Shown: positions 37,073 through 47,951 of the stretch, one piece after another | Layout: every line of letters starts with the position of its first letter | Position numbering within the stretch: position 1 is the stretch's first letter | Assembly (NCBI RefSeq): GCF_020360975.1 | Contig: NW_025408671.1 | Location: 2,356,001-2,420,000 of the forward strand | Length of the DNA: 64,000 bases | Reading direction: 5' to 3' | DNA from: Hirsutella rhossiliensis | Lineage: Eukaryota; Ascomycota; Sordariomycetes; Hypocreales; Ophiocordycipitaceae | The notes under the pieces: model-generated | What the model saw: the letters and a program-made list of their open reading frames with translations, nothing else | Database searches by the model: none | Told to the model about the DNA's origin: nothing | Translations under genes and position numbers: made by a program

Positions 37073-40000
37073 CTAAGAATATTTCATAACCAACTTCAAG
37101 GCCGGGGGAAGCGTCCCAGAGTCCGTCGTCCTCTTCACACACAAGTATGCGTTCCGCTTATCCTCAACTATGACGTGAACATAGCCACTCGACTCCAGAG
37201 GGTTATCATACTTGAAGAAGTGCAGTGTTACCGTGCCGCCATCCGGGACAACTCCAGAGCCTTCATTGCCAGCGCCGTCTTTAAACATCAGCAAATCAGT
37301 TGTCGCACGGAGAGGGTTTGCAAATGGAAAGCGCCACTTGATCTCCGCCCAATCCAGGTACAAACCCGTGCTCTTGTTCTTTACGCGATATTTGGTTCCG
37401 TATTTGATCTGAACTTGTTATCAAACCGCCGAACCCCAGGTTTCACGCAATAGCTCGACATACCTCAGTAGCCGGATCGCCGTTCGCGGATTCGGCCTCG
37501 TAAAGTAACAGTTCCTGCCTAAGCTCCACTTTCTTGGGCCCCAAGAGAACACAGCCACGAGACTGGACATTTGAGTCCACTGGTATTGATACTATATTAG
37601 CGGACTTGAGAGCATTTACTGTCGCAGCTATAAAGGCCTTTGGTTAGCATATAGCTATCTGCATACGGAATACGCGGGTCATACATAGGTCGTAGGCGTC
37701 TGCGGGGTAAGCCAAGAGAAACCTGCCGGTCGGGCAATCTTCCGCATTCAACGTGAATGTGTTGGACTGTTTGGGCGGCTTAGGTTTGGCTCGGAGGATC
37801 TCGAGAGGTGTTTTGACGCCCCATCTTTCCGCTTCCGCTGCCAGTCCTTCCATGCCACGAAGCTGTGCTATCGAGTCAAGGAGGCCAGCGATTTTGTCTT
37901 GCTATGGGTCATGTCAGATGCGAAGCTGGACGTCAGAAGGGGGGGGGGGGCAAACCTTAGTGATTCTCCAATTCCAATGATGTGCGACGGTTGGAGCCCA
38001 TTGCGTTGGGCTTGACGTTTGTTAGCAAAGCATATACTGCAGCGTGTTTGATGAAGCTTACTGATTACACAAGAGTGTGTCTCCGCCGTTGGCTTGCCAG
38101 GTGAGGCTCATAGTGGCGCTTCTCGTAGAGCCTGACTGCGATGCCTTCGATTCTTGCCCATGTGACGCCGAGACTGATGCCGAAGCACCCCAGCCACTGA
38201 ACGAGGCGGAAGCTGCAGCTTTCATCGCCGAAACCACCTCACGGCTACTACTAGAGGCGGACGATGCGACGTCTTCTGTGGCGAAGAGACGTCCGCCAAG
38301 TTGGACTCTGCTGCTAAAGAACTCGCCTACGACTCATGTTAGCAGAGCGATAGGTAAGAATTTACCATCCCGGGCAGAACCCACCGTATTCGTCTTGGAA
38401 TTTTCTGAGGCTGGCTGCGTCCGTAACCAAAGCCAAGGCAGCGCTACACTCTGGCGTCAATTCCAAGCTACGTTCGTCCAAGAAAATGGTAACTCGAGGA
38501 AACTTCAATATCGCCACGTCAGCCTTTGCCACCAATACCTCCCGTTTGCAATGCACATTCCGCGACTTACGTTATAGGCGATTGTTACTTTTTTGCTCTT
38601 CTTGGTCGATTCGCTACTATCCTTCGCCGAGCTCGATTGACTATAGCTTGCGGAGACCTCCAGTGAGAAGCCAAAGACGGATCCACCGCTGCCATTGAAC
38701 TCGTAAGCAAAGGTCAAGTGCTATTGCGGAACAGAAGACGGAGACAAACCCCGCTGCCGAGACGTCCGTCTCGGAAAAGGACGAACTGGCCATTGACGCC
38801 TGGATCTCAGTCTCAGTCTCGTATGTCGCGACATACGACCTGTCGTCTATGATGTAATCAGGCACCCGAAGATCGAGCTATAAATCCATGAATCAATAGG
38901 TGTTCCGTGGCCGAGCTTGCGTCCGCATCCCACTGCGAAGAGCAACTGACTTTCACACCCCTGATGCTTGAGTTGGGGAGAGCATCCGAGTAAATTGTCC
39001 TCTTTCTCAGACGGAAGGCTGCCCAAATGCTTGATTCAGCAAGAAAAGCATAAAGGCGGTTCGGAAGCTGGGTCTTACCTGGATACCGAGCTCTCTCAAG
39101 CGCAACCGGCACGCCCCTGTCCTCCTCCGTAGATCCCGGTGCCGGCGTCTTTTTTGGTGTATTTTCATCGGTTTTTTTCTTTTCCCAAATGACGCGAATG
39201 CCATAACAGAGGGCGTTACTTTCGCTCACCACTGCCCAGTCTCGTTCTTCCAGCTCAGGCACGTATCTAGCGTATTGTCAGGCTTTACTCATGGTAGGTA
39301 TAAATACCACAGCGGATAGGCTTACTTGAAGGCGGGTCCGGTCGCAGCTTCATTCACTGTTTATTTTTGGCCGGGTCAGCTCTGCTATCAGCATCAATGA
39401 CGTGACTCATACCAACAGCTGCTTCAGACTACGATCAATTAGCAATTGCATTTGAGGGGCTTCTAAGACGGAATCATACCGAATCCTTTGGCTTCGCAAT
39501 TTCTTCATCTCTCATATACACATCAAGAGTAGTAGCCTCTTCAACATTTGTCTATTAAGGTATTAAGCGAGAGGAAGCGTCACTTCAGGAGGTGTTGTAC
39601 TTGCCCCAAGACAGTCTGTCAGGTACTCCTGGACCGAGAATGTGTCTGGTACACAGGCACCCTTTTTCCCACAGAAAGGATGATGCGAGCTATTGGATTG
39701 GTAAGCAAGGGTCTGTCATGATCTAAATCCATTCTTCTCACATCTCAATACTGCCAGTCAAACCAGCAATGTTCGCTCGAAGGTCGGACAATGTTTCATC
39801 GGCAAGGCTTGACTTGAGCAGCTTCAAATAGAAGGCTTCTTTCTCGGTGGTACCATCCGTGAAATGGACGACAGTTGGAACCGTCTCTAGTAGTTCCATA
39901 AGCAACCATCTTGTTTCTTAACATGTGACGAGTCTGACGAGAATCGCCGCTTGTCTACGTGGGGATCGTTAAGCTTACCCTCTTTTGCCTGAGCCAGCTT

Positions 40001-40171
40001 AACCGTGGGGTTATCTGCTTTGAGCGGCGTAGCGGTGGAAGGTTTTCCTGCCATGATCTGATCCACGAGATAGCCAGCTGGGGTTTCGAGTGTTGATTCC
40101 AATGTTTGATGGGAAGTTGTCGGCTGGATGACTTTGAAGTAATGCTCAGCATCTACGGCAGGTGGTCCCAA
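37073..40171 (-). CDS. MACPF (membrane attack complex/perforin) domain protein, multi-exon
   Basis: MACPF proteins assemble into membrane pores or act as non-lytic membrane-binding proteins; the target here is unknown. The core is at about 38700-37680. Secure C-terminal exons (minus strand) are 38571 down to about 38699, 38502-38385, 38326-38062, 38010-37956, 37901-37685, 37627-37464 and 37408-37073, all in matching phase with GT-AG introns and CTRAY branch points. Motifs include Y-N followed by FPRVTIFLD, LTPEC, then a segment like FFSSRVQLGGRL after an Ala/Ser-rich stretch, and NWRITK. N-terminal exons reach at least 40171 (an open frame starting MGPPAVDAEHYF, then TVPTVVHFTDG at about 39895), but their joins near 38700-38750, 38877-39083 and 39480-39760 are not settled; a frameshift near 38725 cannot be excluded. 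No signal peptide is seen at the proposed start. The C-terminal part (37408-37073) resembles no domain I can name. Confidence 0.75.
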
Positions 40172-42850
40172 TATATAGAGCGCCGGCCATGGCTAGCCGG
40201 CCGCTGAACTTAGAGCAGATGTCTACATTTGATGTTGGAAAATCCCGCCCGAAACGTCACGCTTGCGTTTGACACATCGACAGCTCAGGACAGCAGCGGG
40301 GAATCGTCTAGGCCATCCACGCCGTCCCATCTGCCGAACTTTGGCTGTAACTTCTCGCAATGCAGTATATAAAGCAACCATGCACGCCTTGCCCACCACG
40401 GCTAGTACTCAGGACGCCACTTTGGATCATCAGGAGCTGAGGCTATGCGGCATGTTATCTTGCTGCAGCTAGATTATTCAAGCATCTATAGACATAGACA
40501 GTGCACATGAGCAGCGTGGGAAGCAGGGTGCAATGCAGTCAATAGGGGCGGAGGGGGGGTTATCCACCCACCCAAAAGCGTTGTGGTTCTTCAACTCATA
40601 AAAGATTACATGGCCAATAGGGGGTACAGGTATATATAGGATGCGTAGGTTAATGAACATGAGTCTGTCATGATTTATCGTGATATCTTTGGCAGCAGAT
40701 AATGCCGAATGGAAATACTGCTCCGTGCCATTTTCACCTCTGTATCTAGTTTTGCTAGAAATGAGCGAAAGAAACAGGCGGAAGATATATACATTTTATG
40801 AAAATCATTGGGAAAGTGCAACTGCGACTTTTATTTTAGCGAATAGGTGTGTCACGCTTGCTCACCACTTGACCAATAAGACAAGCGTCGAATGCAAGTG
40901 TTCGAAAGCTGATCCCAAAAGTCCTTCAGCTGGGATGGCCAAGAGTAGCCCGCTCCCCTCCCCCCGCGCCGTGTAATTAATATCTTTCTCTTCTCTACCC
41001 AGAGCATCCCGCTTCCCGTTATACCCAATTAATCACCCCGCGCTCAGCTTCGTCCGTCGGACTTGGCCCCGATTGGTCGCTGCTATCGCCAAGCTTTTGT
41101 TTCTGTCATTTCTGGCCGTTCGTTGGTCGGATCTGAGCCGCTCCATCCCCAGCCGCGCCTCGTTACATTGGCTTATGGCCGCATGTGTGGACCGGGGCTA
41201 GAACAACGGCCCAGTCTCTGGAAGCGAGCTGCAAGCGCGCCTCAGTGCCTTGAGAAACGAAAGGCGTTCTAGACGCAGGGCCGGCACCTGTGCCGCCCCC
41301 TGCAAACTTCACCCCTCAAATCCGCCGCTTCTCTTGCATCTAGGAACCTGTCCTAGAGCAGGGACGTATCTCTTCCTCGCCAAGGACACCGTTGCTTATA
41401 ATGTTTCCATTAAGATAGAAGATCATGATGACCATGGGCTCTAGCATCTCCCGAAGATCGAATACTTGCATGACCTTGGGCTGGCTATGACGATAGACCG
41501 CATCCCTTGAGTAGAAAGGACAAGAGCTCCCAGTCCTTTAAGATCAATGCCAACTACTTATAATCCTGCTCCAGTATTACTGGCGCGAGCAACCTCTCGA
41601 CTGTCAATTATGAGCCTTTCGGCCATAACACCAATAGTTATGCGGAACCACTTGGGGTTATGCGGGGGTAATGACTATGCGCGCCGAACTACTTTGCTAG
41701 GGACTCCGCCTTACGGACGCCCGTTTGACTGACCCCCTAAGTCTGACATGAATGCATTCCACTGTCATGCACCGTGCCCCTTCAGTGCACGGCTGGTTTT
41801 CGTTCTAAGTATTACTTCCCTAGCCATTTCTTCTAGCTAGAAAAGGTGGATGATTATATTTCTATCGACGTAGCTATCTATATTACAGAATTTCGAGTCC
41901 TCTTTGTTTCAATAATACTCAGAATAGCGATATGACACGTGATTATCCTGTCTCCTAGCGACGGCTTGACGCACATATCCCATGCTCGGTTTAACCCTAG
42001 GCTTTACTACAACGACAATGACGCCTTATACAATCTGTTTGCGACATAGCCTAGAAACTACTTTGGTAGTCTGCCTAAGTCGCAGGGCGATCGTAGAGTC
42101 GATGTGCCGTATTACGAATTGCAGCAGTTACGAATCTTCTTGGATGGCTGTTTCCGCAGCTGCGGCGCTGTGGGGTTATTTACTCTAGTAATTCTAGGCC
42201 CCGACAAGCTTGAGAGAGAGCGCTTGCGCGAGCAGATGGAGTCGAAAGATACCGACAATTACATCGGAAGCACCGTCCGCTTCTAGTCCGCTTTGTATTT
42301 CGCTCAAATGTAACGCACCAGCTGAATCAGGCTTTAGAGTTTCAGTTGAAAAGCCGAATGAAGTCGCAGAGCTTAAACCAGCCAAGCCTAGGCTGAGGTT
42401 CTCGATGTGGGCGAACATGGCATCCGCCTCTTTGTATTATTAATCCTCCTTCCATGTCCCTTCCACTTTGAACGGCTCCATGTCTTGGCCGTTGTATTAC
42501 TGGACCGACCTGAACAGTTGGAACTATCAGAGCCTGTAGCATCATCATATATCGATACGCATTCATCTCAGGCTTGCGATCCTGCCGCCTCCATGACATC
42601 CACGTCAGACGTCTTCTTTTTTTCCCTTTGTCTTTCTGTCGGAACCACCGTTGCACCATGCAAAACAGATACGCGCACCTGGGTTACAGATACACTGTGT
42701 TGTTGTTCCTGATATGCGCTGTTCTGACAGGATCCCACTCGCTTCTTATCACCCGCTTCAAACAAAGGGACCTCTTATATAGACATAGCTGGCAGGGATC
42801 GACATGACCATGAAGCTTGCCAGAGGCAATCGGTCTCTTCTAACAGCTTC
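40172..42850. other. Gene-poor intergenic region
   Basis: This 2.7-kb stretch shows no convincing gene. A plus-strand segment near 42060-42285 stays open for about 75 codons and continues upstream after a TAG; it could be an old gene fragment of unknown identity. The left part probably contains the MACPF promoter. Composition is normal, not RIPed. Confidence 0.4.
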
Positions 42851-42861
42851 TTTCGTCTTTT

Positions 42862-44923
42862 TTTTTAGTTATATTACGCCCGGAGGGTTCCCCTATAGGG
42901 CCACTACGCTAAGCTACGGACCTGCTATATATTGTTCTATCTTACCCTAAGCCCCACGCTTCTTTTTATCTATTTCTAGCCTCGTTCGCTGTGACATAAT
43001 AGGCCTACTTAAAGGTTAGTTTCTCTAAGTGTTCAGCGTCCTACCTTTAGCGACTAAAGCGCGGTCTGCTAAGTTAAAGGCTATTATATTAGTATAATTT
43101 TCTCTTAATTAGTATATAGCCTATTAACGGTCTATACTAAAGCGTTTTATCGCTAATATAAACTATATCGTCGTATATACCGCCCTAATATTAGGCTACT
43201 ACTTATTATCGTCTAACTCTAACCTACCTCCTAGGAAGAAAGATAGGTCTCTTACCTTTCCGCGAGCATATCGTAGTATAATCTCTCGTTATACTATCTA
43301 TCTTCTATATCGAAAGAGGAAATGCTCTACCGTTTCTATAGACTACCTATAAGTATACTTACTTAATTCTACTACCCCGATTTTATAAAGGTAGTTATTT
43401 AACCGTAATTTACTAGTTTAAAGTTATACTAATACTTTAGATTCCTTTTTAGTTAGCTCGTCGTATATCTTATAGGTATACTTACCCGGTAATACTTTAT
43501 CGATACGCTTTAAGTGCTTTTTAACCCCTTTTAAGATCTAACGATCGCGAGTATATTCGTTAAGTAGTAGTTATAACGTTATTACTTTTACCTAAAACGT
43601 TACTAGTTTAGCGATATATTTATCTCGCGTCGCTCTTTTCGCTTATATTTTAGCTAATAGCCTAAGGGTAAACTTCTTATTCTTTATAGGCACCTAACGA
43701 AGTCTAACTTTATAGCCTCTTTTTATAAGATACTTAATAGATCTATATATCGCCTATATTATATACTAACTAGACTACTACCGCGGTCGCTTAATAACTT
43801 ATAGGATAGAGCGGTTGCTTATTATAACTATAAGCTCTCGGTTATAAAGACCTAGAGGCATATACCTTAGGGCTATAGCGATTGCCTCGAGTCCTACTAT
43901 ATAGACATTCTGCTTATTACTAGAGCTAAAGGTAACGGAGTAGCTTACTAGTACCTTATCTACGTTATTACGGGAAGTATCCCGAACGACGCCTCCTAAC
44001 CTAACCTTACTTTTCCTTTACGAGCTAGACGTCGCGATAGTTATATCCTCTAAGTTATCCGACTTTAGCACCTCCGCTCGGTCTATCTCGTACGTTAGCT
44101 ATACTTATTCGTCCTACGGCGCTAGTGCGAACTCGTAGATAACTTCTAGGCGCTTAGATCTAGTCTTCCTATTACCGAGGTAAGCTTCTATATTAGCGAC
44201 GTATATCTCCTATTTAGCTTAAGCCTCAACGATATTAGAGGATGCGTCTTCGGGAGCGTCCGCATCCTTATCTAGAATTTCGCTGCCGCTTAAGCATGCC
44301 GTTCTCGGAACGATTGCACGCCGGCCTCGGCCTCGGCCACTGCCGTTGCCACTATGCGAAAGCCTCCCGTGACAGCCTGGGCTCCGATTCGCTGGGCCCT
44401 GCCAATCCACGCCGCTTCTTTTACCCCGCACGCGTGCGACCATACGTTTGAGGCATAGTCTATGGCTGGCGCCACCGTCGCAACGAATAGTTGCCTCGCT
44501 ATCCGTGGCGAAGCCACCTTTAGTCGTTTTAAATATATAGCCGCGGCTAGCCCCTTAGCGGCTGCTCTAGCGATATTCTCTTTAAAGCGAAGCGCCTTAT
44601 CTATGATGACTCCTAATAGCTTTACGTTGCTCTTTAGCTTGATATTGTTTCCTTTGATAATAAGAGGTAGGTCGCTATCGCGCTCCGCGATGCGTGTAAA
44701 GTAGATGATAGATATCTTCTCTGCTTTAAATGTAGCGCCGCTGCGCTTCTCCCAATCAAGCGCATCATCGATAATCGATTAAATACTATCTCTGTTTGAC
44801 TCTGCCGTTGGCCCCGTGACCTAGGCAGAGTAATCGTCCACGAAGGCGATGGAGCCGCCGTTGTTACTGATCCGTCTTTGCACCAGGTCTACATTGAAGA
44901 AAAGAAAAGCCACTAGCGACAGA
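42862..44923 (-). mobile_element. 5'-truncated Tad-like LINE with target duplication
   Basis: TTTCGTCTTTT occurs at both ends (42851-42861 and 44924-44934), the target duplication. Just inside the left copy is a T-run (an A tail on the minus strand), so the 3' end is at low coordinates. On the minus strand, SIAFVDDYSA near 44820-44853 is the RT catalytic box, and 44517-44290 is the conserved post-RT region of fungal LINEs (RQLFVATVAPAIDYASNVW, then RAQRIGAQAVTGGFR). The part from 42862 to about 44220 is strongly RIPed and holds remnants of RNase H, while 44220-44923 is far less mutated. The 5' end is truncated inside RT, typical of LINE insertion. Confidence 0.8.
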
Positions 44924-44934
44924 TTTCGTCTTTT

Positions 44935-45400
44935 AGATTGCGATCGTTTTGTAAAGTGTGAAAAGTGGTTCCGGCAATGCGACTCTTATGGAATGCATCT
45001 ACACCTCTTTTAGCGATCGCTCTGAAGATCTTGTGGCATTGTTCCCGCTTTAATGTATCTCTCACTTGCACTAGACATTTTAATTTGCCTGGTCAAGAAT
45101 AACAAAACTATCAGACCACTCTTCTCCCCGAGGAACCGATTGATTGCTGGTAACTGATTAGTTGTCATTACGTTCTTCATGTGGCCATCTGAAGATTTAC
45201 AACAGACACGACGTTATAGAGGCCAATGTCTTCAATTTTGGGGGCTTCAATTCTGAAATTTTCAGAACTACGGCCATTCAAGGACAGGAACCCGCTGACG
45301 ATCGGCCGAGCTTAAACTCCAGTGGAGAACTCCATACAACGATCGAAAGCTTCAACCACCCACCATGTACCCATCGTAGCGAGCCAAGACCACCCGATCG
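44935..45400. other. 3' flank of the knottin gene
   Basis: This is 466 bp between the LINE insertion and the stop codon of the knottin gene. It is probably 3' UTR and downstream sequence. No other feature is seen. Confidence 0.4.
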
Positions 45401-47951
45401 TCACTGAAATTGCCGGTTATATAATCATATCGGCAGCAATCAGATTTCTCGTAAACCACGGGCAGATACTTACAGGCTAGAGAATGCTATATCAGCACAG
45501 TGCCTGAGATCAGATCCTTCATTTATTATGAATAAATACTCACTTTCTGGCGTTTTCCAGCTGCGTTAGGGTATTGCTAATAGTTAGGGCTCTTATCGGT
45601 TATAGACGAATACTTACCCGCTGGAGTTTACCAGTCAACTTGGTGTCCTCGTTAATTAGAGGCGGATACGTACACACTAATATTACCAGCTATATTAGCA
45701 TGTCTTTGGAAACCAGATTGCATATTATCGATACTGTTGGAAAACCGCCATGGCGTGCAGCCAAAAGTGAAGTGCACACTCCAGCAAGTATACTGCACGT
45801 GGATCCTATAACTCATGGAGTTGCTGGTGGCAGCTGGCAAATACTTACTGTCTAGAATTTTATATTAGCATGTTGATTATATTTGGATTTACCATCAGTG
45901 ATAGATACTTACTTTCTAGAATTCGCCGGCCATTAGTATGATGCCATCAATTAGATTCCTTAGGTACTTACGGACTAGAATTTCCCAGTTAAATTAGCAT
46001 CTTACTATAATTGAACTCTTTGTTAATTAAATACTTACACCCTAAGATTTGCTTGCCATATTAGCATCTCGCTAAATATTAGATTTCTTGTTAATTATAG
46101 GCAGCTACTTACAACCTAGAATTTGCCGATTATATTAGTATATTGCTAGCAATTCGATAACCCGTTCATAAGCTAGAGATACTTACTCCCTAGGGTTTGC
46201 CAGCTATTAGCATATTGCTTGAAATCATATATCTCGTTAGCAGGTAAATACTTACTTTCTAAAGTTTACCAGTTATATTAGCATACTAGGAGGAATGAAT
46301 TCTTTAATATTGGCAGACACCTACGCACTAATCGCACCAGTTATATTAGCATATTGCGGTTAATTAACTCGCTTCTTAATTATAAGTAGGTACTTACAAT
46401 CTGGAGTTTGCCAGCTGTATTAGATTACTGCTAATAATTAACCCTCTTATCAACTATAAGCGAACACTTACAAGCTAGAATTTCCCAGTCAAATTAGCAT
46501 ATTATGTTACTAGCAACCAGACTAATTTTTTATTAGACAGATACCTACTCCCTAAGATTCGCTAGTATATTAGCATATTGCCTGTAGTTAAAATCCTGAT
46601 AAATTACTAGAAGTACTTACTTTCTAAATTTTAATAGCTATATTAGCACTCTACTAGCAGTTTACTTCCTTGCTATAGAATATACTTACACACTAACATA
46701 AACAGCTATATTAATATATCGCCAGCTAATAGATTCCGTAACGGTCACGGATAAATACTTACACACTAATATTGCCAGATATATCAGCATGTCGGGCTTT
46801 TCATAAACCGCAAATAGATACTTACAGGCTATAGTTTTAGCAATATTAGCATGCCGCTAGCAACCCAACTTTTCGTTGAATATAAGTAGACACTTACGGG
46901 CTAGAGTTTGCAAGCTATATTAGCATTACGCTCGAAGTTAGATTTATTGCAGGCGGACACTTACAATCTAACATTCGCCAGCTATATTAGCCTATAGGCA
47001 CCGATTACGTTTGTTAATAGTAGTAAGCACTTACACGCTAGAGTTGGTTAGATCAATTAACTTACTTATCAAAAGGCGGATGGATACTCACAAACTAGAT
47101 TTTGCCAGGTATATAAGCGTGCTGCAAATAACTGGCTTTCTCTTCGACTTTAAGCTATACTTACACCCTAAATTTTGCCGGCTATTTTAGTATATCGCCA
47201 ACAACCGGATTATTTCTTAATCGCGGGAAGATGCCTACACACTAGCGTCACAAGCAATGTCAGCATAACGTTAGCAGTTAAGATTCTTATTATAAGCAGA
47301 TGCTTACTTTCTAGAGTTTGCAAGCTATATTAGCATGCTACCAGTGATTGAGTTCCTCGTTAATTATAGGCAGATTCTTACTTGCTAGAATTTGCCGGCT
47401 GCATTAATGGTCCGCTAGCAATCAACTTCTTCGGGAGCCATGGAATACTTACAAACTAGAATTTGTCACGTCAGTATTATGCCAGTGATCAAATTCGTCG
47501 TCAATCACCAGTAGGTACTTACAATCTAAGGTTTACCAGCTATGTCAGTATACATACAGCCAGCGATCAGATCCCTTCTCGATGGGCAGATACGTACGGG
47601 CTAAAGTTTTCCAATTATATCAGCATGCTGCGAGGGATTTGATACCTGACCAATTCCGGGTAGACACTTACAGTCTGTATTTGCCAGTTGTATCAGGACA
47701 CTGCTAGCAAACGGACCGGTCATTGATTTCAGAATTTCGCTTACACACTGTAATGTGAATTGGATCAGCGCTGGAGAAACATTCACTGTTGTACCAAAAG
47801 TTATGATCTTACGGCCTATGCCAAGAGGCAGCGTCAGTACTGCTCGCAGCACTTCCGTTGGCTTCTCTCTTACTTGTCTTCTTTCGTTTATCGCGGGGTT
47901 CGCCATTCCCAGTCCAACCAGGACAGCAACAAGGGCAATTGAAAGTTGCAT
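45401..47951 (-). CDS. Secreted cystine-knot (knottin) precursor encoded by 33 single-codon exons
   Basis: Predicted product: a 59-residue secreted precursor. Exon 1 (47951-47874, 26 codons, start ATG at 47951) encodes a signal peptide beginning MQLSIALVAVLVG, a short propeptide NPAINERR ending in a Kex2-type dibasic site, and Gln. The next 33 exons are three bases each, all phase 0. The stop codon TGA (45403-45401) directly follows the last acceptor. The mature peptide (34 residues if Kex2 cleaves) has six Cys in the pattern C-x6-C-x6-C-C-x4-C-x7-C, the inhibitor cystine-knot framework, with seven basic and no acidic residues. Cys exons start at 47747, 47241, 46765, 46692, 46327 and 45676. 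Knottins in other organisms serve as antimicrobials, inhibitors or toxins; the role here is unknown. An ATG-less open frame at 47984-47601 reads through the first three introns and is not the product. The signal, cleavage site, framework and stop agree independently; transcription is not shown. Confidence 0.88.
45404..47873 (-). repeat. Tandem array of 34 homologous introns separating one-codon exons
   Basis: Three-base exons, high coordinate first: 47815-13, 47747-45, 47674-72, 47600-598, 47525-23, 47455-53, 47384-82, 47310-08, 47241-39, 47167-65, 47094-92, 47037-35, 46967-65, 46900-898, 46828-26, 46765-63, 46692-90, 46623-21, 46551-49, 46474-72, 46400-398, 46327-25, 46258-56, 46189-87, 46115-13, 46041-39, 45974-72, 45915-13, 45851-49, 45676-74, 45620-18, 45546-44, 45476-74; stop 45403-01. 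Introns are 53-74 nt except one of 172 nt (45677-45848). Donors: 22 GTAAGT, 3 GTAAGA, 2 GTAAGC, 2 GTAGGT, 1 GTAGGC, 2 GTACGT, 2 GTGAGT. Acceptors are TAG (28) or CAG (6). Most introns share GTAAGTATCTGCC near the start and a GCTAATATAGCTGGCAAA block before TTCTAG; the branch site usually fits CTRAY. The first two introns are less like the rest. Confidence 0.88.

Noticed and set aside
41960..42420. A possible gene fragment on the plus strand.
   Set aside because: About 75 codons stay open and upstream sequence continues past a TAG, but nothing identifies a family, so it is mentioned only in the intergenic entry.
45661..45850. A hidden extra codon exon inside the 172-nt intron.
   Set aside because: No AG-NNN-GT slot with donor and branch context was found, and an added residue is not needed for the Cys spacing.
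45401..47760. A diverged 70-bp minisatellite or a CRISPR-like array.
   Set aside because: The unit is periodic, but the variable part is exactly three bases and is bracketed by splice acceptor and donor in all units; spacer-like segments are absent and the organism is a fungus. The codon slots read as a knottin that continues a signal-peptide exon and end at a stop, which a simple satellite does not explain.
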